Positions 1 through 8,304 of a stretch of 64,000 nt of DNA are shown piece after piece. The stretch's first letter is position 1; every line of letters starts with the position of its first letter. Made by a program: the position numbers and the translations under genes. The notes beneath the pieces are model-generated. The model saw only the letters and a list, made by a program, of their open reading frames with translations. It was not told the DNA's origin and ran no database searches. Source of the DNA: Pseudomonas protegens CHA0 (GTDB lineage Bacteria; Pseudomonadota; Gammaproteobacteria; Pseudomonadales; Pseudomonadaceae); the NCBI RefSeq assembly GCF_000397205.1, contig NC_021237.1, positions 1,551,001 through 1,615,000 on the forward strand, read 5' to 3'.

Positions 1-1
1 G

Positions 2-289
2 CTGGGCGGCACGCCGCTGGACGAGCCGACCACGGTGTATGACAGCGGTGATAGCAGCAGCCAGGACGACTTTGTCCAGCGTCACCCGTTGCTGTTCATC
101 TTCCTGGTGCTGCTGTTCATCCTGGTGATCATGGTGGCGCAGGCGCTCGGCTTGATCACCACCACCAGTGGGCGCGGCGGTGGCGGAGGCGGTGGCTTCG
201 GCGGTTTTGGTGGTGGCTCCGGCGGCGGGGGCGGCTTCAGTGGTGGCGGCGGCAGCTTTGGCGGCGGCGGTTCCTCCGGCGGCTGGTAA
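2..289 (+). CDS. C-terminal part of a TPM-domain (YgcG-like) membrane protein, 5' truncated
   Basis: Only the last 95 codons are in the window; the reading frame is open from base 2, so the gene starts upstream. What remains is a short polar stretch, one strongly hydrophobic segment (from LLFIFLVLL to the VAQALG region) and a tail made almost entirely of Gly, Phe and Ser. A membrane anchor followed by a Gly-rich tail is typical of COG1512/YgcG proteins, whose N-terminal TPM domain faces the periplasm. The next gene is a second TPM-family protein, as in the usual lemA-ygcG-type operon. The TPM domain itself is not visible here, so the call rests on the tail and the neighbour. Confidence 0.7.
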   Translation: MGGTPLDEPTTVYDSGDSSSQDDFVQRHPLLFIFLVLLFILVIMVAQALGLITTTSGRGGGGGGGFGGFGGGSGGGGGFSGGGGSFGGGGSSGGW

Positions 290-318
290 CTGACAATAAA
301 AAGCGGAAATCCAACGAC

Positions 319-936
319 ATGGCATTACTCAGTGAATTCGAACAACGGCAGGTGGCCGAAGCCATCGCCCGGGTGGAACAGCAGACCGACGCCGAACTGG
401 TGACGGTGCTGGCCGCCCGGGCCGACGACTACGCCTATATCCCGCTGCTCTGGGCCAGCCTGCTGGCGCTGGTGGTGCCGGGGCTGGTGCATTACGCCAC
501 CGGCTGGCTGAACATGCACCTGTTGCTGCTGGCGCAGTGGGCGACCTTTATCGTCTTGTGCCTGGTGTTCCGCCTGCCGCGGGTCACCACCCGGCTGATT
601 CCGCGATCGGTGCGTCACTGGCGCGCTTCCAACCTGGCCCGGCGCCAGTTCCTCGAACAGAACCTGCACCACACCGTGGGCGGCACCGGGGTGCTGATCT
701 TTGTCAGCGAAGCCGAGCGCTATGTGGAGATCCTGGTGGACGAAGGCATTTCCAGGCGCCTGGACAACAAGCACTGGAACGCGATTGTCCAGGCCTTTAC
801 CCAGCAGGTCCGGCAAGGCCAGACCCTGCAGGGCTTCCTTGATTGCATTGAAGCCAGCGGCGAGTTGCTCAAGACCCATGTGCCCCTGACCCAGGTACGC
901 AACGAATTGCCCAACCGCCTGGTGGTGCTCAACTGA
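319..936 (+). CDS. TPM-domain membrane protein (COG3762-like)
   Basis: A protein of 205 aa. The first half starts with an amphipathic helix (EFEQRQVAEAIARVEQQTDA) and the ELVTVLAARADDY strand typical of TPM domains. Two hydrophobic segments follow at about residues 42-58 and 68-88. The second half (VGGTGVLIFVSEAERYVEILVD) completes the TPM fold. It starts 29 bp after the preceding TPM-family gene and is probably co-transcribed with it. Members of this family sit in the inner membrane. Proposed roles include phosphatase or membrane-protein quality-control functions, but the biochemical role of this subfamily is not settled. Confidence 0.8.
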   Translation: MALLSEFEQRQVAEAIARVEQQTDAELVTVLAARADDYAYIPLLWASLLALVVPGLVHYATGWLNMHLLLLAQWATFIVLCLVFRLPRVTTRLIPRSVRHWRASNLARRQFLEQNLHHTVGGTGVLIFVSEAERYVEILVDEGISRRLDNKHWNAIVQAFTQQVRQGQTLQGFLDCIEASGELLKTHVPLTQVRNELPNRLVVLN

Positions 937-970
937 CCCACCCAGCTGGGGACTATGGCGTGCTACCTGT

Positions 971-1101
971 GTAGGAGCCGGCTTGCCGGCGAAGAGGCCC
1001 GTGAGCCTTGCACCGCCCTTGGGGACGCCTTCGCTGGCAAGCCAGCTCCTACAGCGGTGCGATACCGGTGTTGTTCTTGTAGGAGCCGGCTCGCCGGCGA
1101 A
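971..1101. repeat. Cluster of three REP elements
   Basis: The gap at 937-1242 contains three copies of the GTAGGAGCCGGCTTGCCGG-type REP, at 971-993 (forward), 1030-1052 (reverse) and 1079-1101 (forward). The forward-reverse pair forms a REPIN-like inverted arrangement. The rest of the gap holds a small GCCCC-GGC-GGGGC hairpin (1166-1178) and the presumed promoter of the methyltransferase gene. No protein is supported here; short open frames in this stretch are REP translations. Confidence 0.9.
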
Positions 1102-1242
1102 CAGCTCCTTGAGCCTTGCACCGCCCTCGGGCGAGGATTTTTTACCGTCGGGTGAATAACTTCGTGCCCCGGCGGGGCTTGCTCCCTAAAATACCCGCCA
1201 TTCCCTGATCGACACCGCGCATCGCCCGAGGCTCCCGCCCCC

Positions 1243-2460
1243 ATGTCTGTTACCGCACCTTCCGCCCGCCCCGCGCCGGATCATCACGCCCAGTTCCTGC
1301 AACTGCTCGACACCAGCCTCACGCAGAACGCCTTTATCAAGCTGGTACTGGCCAAGCACGTGGGCCCGGAGGCGGACCTGCAACGCCTGATCATCAAGCA
1401 ACTGACGGTCAAGGAGCAGCCGTGCCTGTCCTTCGTTTATCGCTACAAGACCCGGGACATCACCAAGAACTTCTCCCTGGACGAAGGCATCGCCGCCATC
1501 GCCGAGCTGCTGCCGGCTGCGTTCAAGAACGCCCACCTGCTGACCCTCACCGACGAGGTACAGCTCGAATACAGCAAGAAGGGCAAGAGTTCGCTGTTCA
1601 AGGGCAAGCCGCAAACCCAGCGCGATGCGCCGTCCGCCGAGCACAACCGGGAGAAGAACCGCTTCCTCGACCTCAGCCGGCCGTTTCTCGCCGACCTGGG
1701 GGTGACCAACAAGCAGCATGAGCTGATTCCGGCGATGTCACGCAAGTGGAAGCAGATCAACAAGTTCATCGAGGTCTTCAGCCACGCCCTGGGCAGCTCG
1801 CCGATCAAGCTCGACCAGCCGGTGCGGGTGGCGGACTTCGGCTCCGGCAAGGGCTACCTGACCTTCGCCATCCACGACTACCTGCGCAATACCCTCAAGG
1901 CCGAGGGCGAAGTCACCGGCGTCGAGTTGCGTGAAGACATGGTGACCCTGTGCAACGCCGCCGCGCAGCGCCTGGAGCACCCGGGCCTGGTGTTCAAGTG
2001 CGGTGACGTGCGCAGCGTGGCCCCCAGCCAGCTGGAAGTGATGATCGCCCTGCACGCCTGCGACATCGCCACCGACTACGCGATCCACACCGGTATCCGC
2101 TCCGGCGCGGCGATCATCATGTGCTCGCCGTGCTGCCACAAGCAGATCCGCCAGCAGATCCAGAGCCCGCTGCTGCTCAAGCCGATGCTGCAATACGGCC
2201 TGCACCTGGGGCAGCAAGCGGAAATGGTCACCGACAGCCTGCGGGCGCTGTTCCTCGAAGCCTGCGGTTATGAAACCAAGGTCTTTGAATTCATCTCCCT
2301 GGAGCACACCAACAAGAACAAGATGATTCTGGCGGTCAAGCGTGCCGAACCGCAGGATCCCAGCCAGTTGCTGGCCAGGATCGAAGAGCTCAAGGCCTTC
2401 TACCAGATCAGCGAACATTGCCTGGAAACCCTGCTCAAGGCCGACGGTTACCTCGGCTGA
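1243..2460 (+). CDS. Class I SAM-dependent methyltransferase (METTL25/RRNAD1-like)
   Basis: A protein of 405 aa. Residues about 190-215 contain the SAM-binding motif I (VRVADFGSGKGYLTFAI), followed by an acidic motif (GVELREDMV) and a CGDV segment. A later HACDIATDYAI and a cysteine cluster (CSPCCHKQIR) are characteristic of the Methyltransf_32 / METTL25 type. The substrate is unknown, though animal relatives have been linked to RNA or ribosomal-protein modification. The N-terminal 180 residues are family specific with no motif I can name. The 3' end overlaps the 3' end of the convergent exporter gene by 13 bp, so there is no room for a separate terminator. Confidence 0.8.
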   Translation: MSVTAPSARPAPDHHAQFLQLLDTSLTQNAFIKLVLAKHVGPEADLQRLIIKQLTVKEQPCLSFVYRYKTRDITKNFSLDEGIAAIAELLPAAFKNAHLLTLTDEVQLEYSKKGKSSLFKGKPQTQRDAPSAEHNREKNRFLDLSRPFLADLGVTNKQHELIPAMSRKWKQINKFIEVFSHALGSSPIKLDQPVRVADFGSGKGYLTFAIHDYLRNTLKAEGEVTGVELREDMVTLCNAAAQRLEHPGLVFKCGDVRSVAPSQLEVMIALHACDIATDYAIHTGIRSGAAIIMCSPCCHKQIRQQIQSPLLLKPMLQYGLHLGQQAEMVTDSLRALFLEACGYETKVFEFISLEHTNKNKMILAVKRAEPQDPSQLLARIEELKAFYQISEHCLETLLKADGYLG

Positions 2461-3362
2461 GGGCTGGCCGGCGGCGTGGGCAGCGGTGTGGCCGGGCGCA
2501 CCGCGGTCTTGCGCCCCAGGACCACGGTAAGGATCACGCCCACCGCGAACACCCAGGTAATGGGCTGCACCTGTTCATCGAAGAACAGGGCGGAAAAGGC
2601 GATGGTGAAGAAGATCTGCAGTAGCTGGATCTGGCTCACCCGAGCAATTCCGCCCATGGCCAGCCCGGCATACCAGGCGAAAAAACCCAGGAACTGCGAG
2701 AACAGCGCAACGTAGCCGAAGGCCCACCAGGTCCTCATGGAAATCGCCCCCTGGTGCTGCGCCGCCAGGTACCACACCGGTCCGATCAGCAGCGGCGTGG
2801 ACAGCACCAGAGCCCAGCAGATCACCTGCCAGCCACCCATCTCCCGCGCCAGCCGGCCCCCTTCGGCATAACCCAGGCCGCCCACGGCAATCGCCCCGAG
2901 CATCAGCACATCACCGGCCTGGATGCTGCCCGCGCCACTGAGCAGCGCATAACCCAGCACCAGCGCACTGCCCAGGGCGGCGCAAGCCCAGAAGGCCTTC
3001 GACGGCCGCTCGTGGGACAGCCACGCCGCATACAGCGCCACGCACAGCGGTTGCAGGCCATTGACCAGCGCGCCGTGGGACGCGGGCAGGGTCTGCATGG
3101 CCCAGGCCGAAAGCACTGGAAAGCCGAGGATCACCCCGAGAATCACCACGCTCAGGCCCTTGACCTGTTTCCAGGTCGGCCATCTTTCCCGGCGCCAGAG
3201 CAGCAGCAAGGCCGCCGGGATCGCCGCGAACAGCGCGCGGCCCAGGCCGTTGAGCAAGGGGTGCATCTGCTCCACCACTATCCGGGTGAAGGGCAGGGTC
3301 AGGCTGAAAATGATGACACCCAGCAGGCCGAGGGCCATGCCGGTGTTTTCGCGCGAGGACAT
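2448..3362 (-). CDS. EamA/DMT-family transporter
   Basis: A protein of 304 aa with about ten hydrophobic segments arranged as two EamA repeats. The conserved start [20 protein letters not shown] and the [18 protein letters not shown] stretch in repeat 1 match RhaT/YdcZ-like drug/metabolite transporters. The product is an inner-membrane exporter or importer of a small metabolite; the substrate cannot be read from sequence. The C-terminal tail is Pro-rich ([11 protein letters not shown]). It is transcribed away from the DJ-1/PfpI gene and converges on the methyltransferase gene. Confidence 0.85.
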   Translation of the reverse strand: MSSRENTGMALGLLGVIIFSLTLPFTRIVVEQMHPLLNGLGRALFAAIPAALLLLWRRERWPTWKQVKGLSVVILGVILGFPVLSAWAMQTLPASHGALVNGLQPLCVALYAAWLSHERPSKAFWACAALGSALVLGYALLSGAGSIQAGDVLMLGAIAVGGLGYAEGGRLAREMGGWQVICWALVLSTPLLIGPVWYLAAQHQGAISMRTWWAFGYVALFSQFLGFFAWYAGLAMGGIARVSQIQLLQIFFTIAFSALFFDEQVQPITWVFAVGVILTVVLGRKTAVRPATPLPTPPASPQPR

Positions 3363-3558
3363 GATGGCTACCAGAATTCGTACAGGGACACAGGTGCCTG
3401 CATCTAGCCATAAAGCCGCGCGATCCTGGTGCTACAGCTGGGTGCAGAGTTGTCCGTACAGTTGTCGCTGTAGTACCGGGTTATTACCCGGGCCGGTGGA
3501 TTGGGGCTACCTTGAATACTCCTTGCGCCCCCGTCTTTCACTGAAAGGAGTCCACTCC

Positions 3559-4140
3559 ATGGCCGCGAAAAAGATTCTCATGCTGGTTGGCGATTACGTC
3601 GAAGACTACGAAGTGATGGTGCCGTTCCAGGCCCTGCTGATGGTCGGTCACAACGTGCATGCGGTGTGTCCCGACAAGAGCGCCGGGCAGACCGTGCGCA
3701 CGGCGATCCACGACTTCGAGGGCGACCAGACCTACAGCGAAAAGCCGGGCCATCTGTTTGCCCTGAACTTCGATTTCGCCCAAGTGAAGTCCAGCGATTA
3801 CGACGCCCTGCTGATCCCCGGTGGCCGTGCCCCGGAATACCTGCGCCTGAACGAAAAGGTCCTGCAACTGGTCAGGGAATTCGACCAGGCTGGCAAGCCG
3901 ATTGCCGCGGTGTGCCACGGCGCGCAACTGCTGGCGGCGGCCGGCATCCTCGAAGGCCGCGAATGCAGCGCCTACCCGGCCTGCGCCCCGGAAGTTCGGC
4001 TGGCGGGGGGCACCTATATCGATATCCCGGTGACGCAGGGCCACGTTCAAGGCAATCTGGCCACCGCCCCGGCCTGGCCGGCGCATCCCAGTTGGCTGGC
4101 CGGTTTCCTGGGCCTGCTGGGCACCAAAATCACCCTGTAA
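3559..4140 (+). CDS. DJ-1/PfpI family protein (glutamine amidotransferase-like)
   Basis: A protein of 193 aa. I chose the ATG at 3559 because GAAAGGAG lies 8 bp upstream and the protein then begins [18 protein letters not shown], the normal start of the family. The nucleophile elbow is AVCHGAQ (cysteine about residue 118), preceded by the [13 protein letters not shown] loop. Members include protein deglycases, glyoxalase III-type enzymes and chaperones. This longer type with the EDYE motif resembles the YhbO/PfpI branch. It is followed 14 bp later by a ribbon-helix-helix gene and is probably co-transcribed with it. Confidence 0.88.
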   Translation: MAAKKILMLVGDYVEDYEVMVPFQALLMVGHNVHAVCPDKSAGQTVRTAIHDFEGDQTYSEKPGHLFALNFDFAQVKSSDYDALLIPGGRAPEYLRLNEKVLQLVREFDQAGKPIAAVCHGAQLLAAAGILEGRECSAYPACAPEVRLAGGTYIDIPVTQGHVQGNLATAPAWPAHPSWLAGFLGLLGTKITL

Positions 4141-4154
4141 GCGAGGGCCACGCC

Positions 4155-4460
4155 ATGTGCGAGCTGTACGTCAAAGCCGACCCGATTCTCTACGAATCCC
4201 GTTCTCGCTCGTTGCGCATCTGTGGCGTGGTCACGACCTTGCGCCTGGAAAACCAGTTCTGGGACATCCTCAGCGAGATCGCCGAAGTGGACGGCATGAC
4301 CACCAACCAGCTGATCGCCAAGCTGTATGAAGAGGTCATGGATTACCGTGGCGAAGTGGTGAATTTCGCCTCCTTCCTGCGGGTCAGTTGCACCCGCTAC
4401 CTGAGCCAGCGCCGCAGCACCGTCCCCGACCTCAGCCTGGTAAAGCGCAACGCACTGTAG
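4155..4460 (+). CDS. Ribbon-helix-helix domain protein
   Basis: A protein of 101 aa starting at the ATG at 4155 after a short gap from the PfpI gene. The segment SLRICGVVTTLRLENQFWD followed by a helix (LSEIAEVDGMTTNQLIAKLY) matches the RHH_4 (PF13467) type, an Arc/MetJ-like DNA-binding fold. The remaining C-terminus (NFASFLRVSCTRYL) is the conserved tail of this family. It is a probable DNA-binding regulator with unknown target. Its TAG stop falls at the left edge of a REPIN-like repeat. Confidence 0.8.
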   Translation: MCELYVKADPILYESRSRSLRICGVVTTLRLENQFWDILSEIAEVDGMTTNQLIAKLYEEVMDYRGEVVNFASFLRVSCTRYLSQRRSTVPDLSLVKRNAL

Positions 4461-4588
4461 CCGCTGCCGCAGGCTGCGAAAGGCCCGCAGGGACGCGGGG
4501 TTCTGAGGGCCGCCGGAGGTTTGGCAGGCGATCGCCAGGCAAGGTCCTGCGGACCTTTGCGCAGCCTCGCGGGCTCGGCAGCGGCTAC
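4457..4588. repeat. REPIN-like element with 13-bp terminal inverted repeats
   Basis: The element starts GTAGCCGCTGCCG (4457-4469) and ends with its exact reverse complement CGGCAGCGGCTAC (4576-4588). The inverted arms extend further with mismatches (GGCTGCG and AAAGG blocks). It fills the whole space between the convergent RHH and GntR genes. A related but right-truncated copy lies at 26584-26690. Confidence 0.85.
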
Positions 4589-4593
4589 GGGGC

Positions 4594-5595
4594 TCAGCTG
4601 ATTTTGCTGAGGAAGCCGGGTAGTTCCGGTTCCGGGAGCACCGACAGCACTTTGAGGCGTTGCAACATGCGCTGGCGGGCGCGTTGCAGGTGTTCTCTGA
4701 GGTTCAGGGCCGCAGCGTCGTAGGCACCGTGCAGCAGCAGTTCGAGGATCAGTCGGTGCTCGGCGAGCATCGCCGGGTCGGCGCCGATGCCCAGCAGGCG
4801 GTAGAAGATCCGGTTGATGATCATCGGGCTCTGGGCCTGACGGATCAGCGCCGCCATCTTGCGGTTCTGCAAGCCGCCCAGGCATTGCTGGTGCAGGTCT
4901 TCTTCCAGGCGTTCCAGGGCCTCCAGCCCACAGTGCTCGGCCTGTTGCGCCTGGGTCACCCGTTCCAGCATCTGTTCCAGGCGTTCGCGGCCCAGGCCCG
5001 GCGCGCTCTGGCGCAGGGCTTCGGGTTCCAGGCAGGCGCGCAGTTCGTAGTCTTCGGTGACTTCCCGGGCGGTCAGCGGTCCGGCCAGCCATTGGGAGTA
5101 GGGTTCCTTTTCCACCAGGCCGCGATCGCGCAGGCGCATCAGTGCTTCGCGGACCACCGCGCGGCTGACGCCGTAGTGCTCGGCTGCGGCCTGTTCGTCG
5201 AGGCGAAAGTGACCGAAGGCGATGCAGGTGGAGAGGGCACTGCCCAGTTCTTCGTAGATCCGTTCCCCCAGGGGCCGGGTGTCCACCAGTTCTTCGTCGC
5301 TGGCCAGCCCCAGGTGGGCATGGCTCAGGGGCAGGCGCAGCGGTTCGATCTCCAGGCCCTGGGGGTTGATCAGGTAGCCGCGGCCGTCAAAACGGCTGAT
5401 CAGCCCTTCGCCGTGCAACAGATCGAGGGCCTTGCGCACCGGCACTCGGCTGGTGCCGAACAGTTCCGCCAGGGGCGCTTCCAGCAGCACCAGGCCCTGC
5501 AGGGCGGTGCCCTGGAGGATGGCGTCGCGCAAGACCTGACGGATCATGGCGTAGCGCGATGCGGTGCGCGGGTCCTCTGCTGACACTGCTTTCAT
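4594..5595 (-). CDS. GntR-family regulator with two winged-helix domains and an FCD-like domain
   Basis: A protein of 333 aa. A first GntR winged helix covers about residues 12-75 (LAELFGTSRVPVRKALDLL). A second covers about 108-168 (AAAEHYGVSRAVVREALMRL), and an all-helical FCD-type effector domain follows to about residue 310. Ordinary FadR/FCD proteins of this size class have one winged helix, so the duplication is unusual. It is divergent from the amidase operon. The 395-bp space between them carries TGTAC-centred operators, which points to control of that operon and of itself. The reverse-strand start at 5595 has AGAGGAA upstream. Confidence 0.85.
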   Translation of the reverse strand: MKAVSAEDPRTASRYAMIRQVLRDAILQGTALQGLVLLEAPLAELFGTSRVPVRKALDLLHGEGLISRFDGRGYLINPQGLEIEPLRLPLSHAHLGLASDEELVDTRPLGERIYEELGSALSTCIAFGHFRLDEQAAAEHYGVSRAVVREALMRLRDRGLVEKEPYSQWLAGPLTAREVTEDYELRACLEPEALRQSAPGLGRERLEQMLERVTQAQQAEHCGLEALERLEEDLHQQCLGGLQNRKMAALIRQAQSPMIINRIFYRLLGIGADPAMLAEHRLILELLLHGAYDAAALNLREHLQRARQRMLQRLKVLSVLPEPELPGFLSKIS

Positions 5596-5746
5596 CGGTT
5601 CCTCTAGGGGCTGTTGCCGGTGGGTGACGAGCCCGTTGCCGGGCCGCGGTGGCCGGGGATTCTCTCACAGTTGCCAAGTGTCACTGAGTGCCACGTTTGG
5701 TTGCCCCGTCCTGGGGCCGCCCTGGGTGGGTTGTTACCTTTCTGCA

Positions 5747-5763
5747 CCAAAATGTACTTTTTA
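5747..5763. promoter_or_regulatory. Candidate GntR operator 1
   Basis: The sequence AAAATGTACTTTTT around 5749-5762 is a near match to the perfect palindrome found 190 bp downstream. It lies on the regulator-proximal side of the divergent intergenic region and could serve autoregulation. The rest of the 5596-5990 gap is AT-richer than its surroundings and holds no gene that I can support. Confidence 0.5.
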
Positions 5764-5937
5764 ATAAAAGATACATTATTTCAATGGCAGACCCTTGGGC
5801 GAGGATTTTCTCCGTCGGTCGTCGCGCGATCTCTGTCAGTAGCCCAATCTGGCTCGCTATTACAGGCGAATCTGGGGGATTTTCCGAAAGCACGCGGTGC
5901 TCCCTGCGTTTTGAGCTGGCACGGAATCTGCTCTGTA

Positions 5938-5971
5938 TAAAATGTACATTTTAATATTTAGTACATTTTTA
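5938..5971. promoter_or_regulatory. Candidate GntR operator 2 upstream of the amidase operon
   Basis: Positions 5938-5953 read TAAAATGTACATTTTA, a perfect 16-bp palindrome. A further half site AGTACATTTTT follows at about 5960-5970. It lies 20-50 bp before the amidase start codon, where a bound repressor would block transcription. The same ATGTAC core occurs at 5751-5756 near the regulator gene. Confidence 0.65.
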
Positions 5972-5990
5972 GATTTTTGCGGAGTGATCC

Positions 5991-7349
5991 ATGCCCCCTG
6001 ATTCGCTGAATGACGCCACGGCCATGGCGCAAGCCTTTGCCTCGGGCCGCACCGATCCGGTCCAGGTTCTGGAGCAGGCCCTGGCGTTGGCCGAGGCAAC
6101 GCCCCATGTGTTCATTTCCCTGTGCCCGGCCCGGGCCCGGCGCGAGGCCGAGGCGGCGGCTGCCCGCTGGCGGGCCGGCCAGCCGCTGAGCCTGCTGGAT
6201 GGCGTGCCCCTGGCCTGGAAGGACCTGTTCGACCTGGCCGGCAGTATCACCACCGCCGCCGCCCAGGTGCGTCGCGAGGCGCCGCCGGCCAAGGTGGATG
6301 CGCCCAGCGTACGGCAGCTGTGCCGGGCCGGGCTGGTCAGCCTGGGCAAGACCAACCTCAGTGAGTTCGCCTATTCCGGGCTCGGCCTGAACCCGCACTT
6401 CGGCACTCCGATCAACCCCCACAGTGATGCCCAGCCACGGATTCCCGGTGGTTCCTCGGCAGGTTCCGCGGTGGCGGTGGCGGCCGGTATCGTGCCGATC
6501 GCCATGGGCACCGACACTGCCGGTTCGATCCGCATTCCCGCAGCCTTCAATGGCCTGGTGGGCTACCGCGCCACCTCCCTGCGCTATGACCGCGAGGGGG
6601 TGTTTCCCCTGGCCGAAAGCCTCGACAGCCTCGGGCCGCTGACCCGCAGCGTGCGCGATGCCTGGCTGATCGACGGGCTGTTGCGCGGTGGCGACCCCCG
6701 GCAATTGCCGTCGCCCCGCAGCCTGGCCGGGCAACGCTTCTGGGTCGATTCGCAAGTGCTTGACGACAGCCGTACCCAGGCCGCCGTGCGGGCCAATCTG
6801 CTGGTGGTCATCGAAAGCCTGCAACAGGCCGGGGCGCTGGTGGAGCAACGGCCGCTGCACAGCCTGCAAGCCACCCTGCAACTGATCCAGGAACAAGGCT
6901 GGCTCGGCGCCGCCGAAGCCTTCGCCCTGCACCAGCCGTTGCTCGACAGCGAGTACGCCGAACAGCTCGATCCGCGGGTGCGACGGCGCCTGGAAAGCGC
7001 CCGGCAGATGCCCGCCAGCCAGTTGCTGCGGCTGTACCAGGCGCGGCGCCAGTTGCAGCAACAGGTGCAGGACGAACTGGACGGCGCGGTGCTGATTACC
7101 CCCACCGTGGCCCATGTGGCGCCGCCCCTGGCGCCCCTGGAGCAGGACGAAGAGCTCTTTGCCCGGACCAACCTGGCGACCCTGCGCCTGACCATGCCCG
7201 GCAGTTTCCTCGACATGCCCGGCGTGGCCCTGCCCAGCGGCCGCGATGCCCAGGGCTTGCCCACCGGGCTGTTGCTGAGCCTGCCCCAGGGCCATGACCG
7301 GCAACTGCTGGATGCGGCCCTGGCGCTGGAGGCGGCGTTGCCGCGCTAG
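5991..7349 (+). CDS. Amidase-signature-family hydrolase
   Basis: A protein of 452 aa with the complete Ser-cisSer-Lys machinery of amidase-signature enzymes. The lysine lies in LDGVPLAWKDLFD (Lys77), the cis-serine in GGSSAGSAVAVAAG, and the nucleophile in GTDTAGSIRIPAAF. It is cytoplasmic with no signal peptide and presumably cleaves an amide or carbamoyl bond of an imported compound. It is the first gene of the GntR-controlled operon and sits just after the palindromic operator. Family members include AtzF-like, GatA-like and aryl-acylamidases; the sequence alone does not choose between them. Confidence 0.88.
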   Translation: MPPDSLNDATAMAQAFASGRTDPVQVLEQALALAEATPHVFISLCPARARREAEAAAARWRAGQPLSLLDGVPLAWKDLFDLAGSITTAAAQVRREAPPAKVDAPSVRQLCRAGLVSLGKTNLSEFAYSGLGLNPHFGTPINPHSDAQPRIPGGSSAGSAVAVAAGIVPIAMGTDTAGSIRIPAAFNGLVGYRATSLRYDREGVFPLAESLDSLGPLTRSVRDAWLIDGLLRGGDPRQLPSPRSLAGQRFWVDSQVLDDSRTQAAVRANLLVVIESLQQAGALVEQRPLHSLQATLQLIQEQGWLGAAEAFALHQPLLDSEYAEQLDPRVRRRLESARQMPASQLLRLYQARRQLQQQVQDELDGAVLITPTVAHVAPPLAPLEQDEELFARTNLATLRLTMPGSFLDMPGVALPSGRDAQGLPTGLLLSLPQGHDRQLLDAALALEAALPR

Positions 7350-7394
7350 CTCCGACGATTTTTTTCAACCACAAGCAATCACTGGAGGCCGCTC

Positions 7395-8276
7395 ATGGCT
7401 AAAGAAATTCTCTGTGCATTTGGTGTCGATGTGGACGCGGTGGCCGGCTGGCTCGGTTCCTACGGCGGCGAGGATTCGCCGGACGACATCTCCCGCGGCC
7501 TGTTCGCCGGCGAGGTCGGCGCGCCGCGCCTGCTCAAGCTGTTCGAGCGTTATGGCCTGCGCACCACCTGGTTCATTCCCGGCCACTCCATGGAGACCTT
7601 TCCCGAGCAGATGAAGGCGGTTGCCGAGGCCGGCCACGAGATCGGCGTGCACGGCTACAGCCACGAAAACCCCATCGCCATGACCCCGGAACAGGAAGAG
7701 ATCGTCCTCGACAAATCCATCGAGCTGATCACCCGGGTCACCGGCAAGCGCCCCACCGGCTACGTTGCGCCCTGGTGGGAATTCAGCAAGGTGACCAATG
7801 AGCTGCTGCTGAAAAAGGGCATCAAGTACGACCACAGCCTGATGCACAACGACTTCCATCCCTATTACGTGCGGGTCGGCGACAGCTGGACCAAGATCGA
7901 CTACAGCCAGCACCCCGACACCTGGATGAAACCTTTGGTGCGGGGCCAGGAAACCGACCTGGTGGAGATCCCGGCCAACTGGTACCTGGACGACCTGCCG
8001 CCGATGATGTTCATCAAGAAGGCGCCCAACAGCCACGGTTTCGTCAACCCGCGGCACCTGGAGGAAATGTGGCGCGACCAGTTCGACTGGGTCTACCGCG
8101 AGCATGAGCACGCGGTGTTCACCATGACCATCCACCCCGACGTCTCCGGCCGCCCGCAAGTGCTGTTGATGCTCGAACGCCTGATCGAACACATCCAGAG
8201 CCATGCCGGCGTGCGCTTCGTCACCTTCGACGAGATCGCCGACGACTTTATCCGCCGCCACCCGCGCAACCGCTGA
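7395..8276 (+). CDS. Polysaccharide deacetylase-family (CE4) hydrolase, PuuE/HpPgdA-like
   Basis: A protein of 293 aa without signal peptide. It has the NodB metal-site pattern: an N-terminal aspartate in FGVDVDA (Asp12/Asp14) and HGYSH (His86/His90). The YVAPWWEFS segment and the late [11 protein letters not shown] histidine are also present. A cytoplasmic CE4 enzyme next to an amidase resembles the HpPgdA/PuuE branch, which acts on small cyclic amides such as allantoin rather than on polymer. A ring-opening or deacylating role in the same catabolic pathway as the amidase is inferred. ACTGGAGG about 7 bp upstream provides the ribosome site. Confidence 0.82.
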   Translation: MAKEILCAFGVDVDAVAGWLGSYGGEDSPDDISRGLFAGEVGAPRLLKLFERYGLRTTWFIPGHSMETFPEQMKAVAEAGHEIGVHGYSHENPIAMTPEQEEIVLDKSIELITRVTGKRPTGYVAPWWEFSKVTNELLLKKGIKYDHSLMHNDFHPYYVRVGDSWTKIDYSQHPDTWMKPLVRGQETDLVEIPANWYLDDLPPMMFIKKAPNSHGFVNPRHLEEMWRDQFDWVYREHEHAVFTMTIHPDVSGRPQVLLMLERLIEHIQSHAGVRFVTFDEIADDFIRRHPRNR

Positions 8277-8304
8277 CCCCGGCCACTTCATCGAGGCGTG
8301 ACTG

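Noticed and set aside
955..1244. Short open frames on both strands in the 937-1242 gap
   Set aside because: Their sequences are translations of REP copies (LCRSRLAGE, AGLPAKAS) and recur wherever REPs occur.
2448..2460. The 13-bp convergent overlap of the methyltransferase and EamA genes as a regulatory device
   Set aside because: Short tail-to-tail overlaps are common in compact genomes and nothing else points to regulation.
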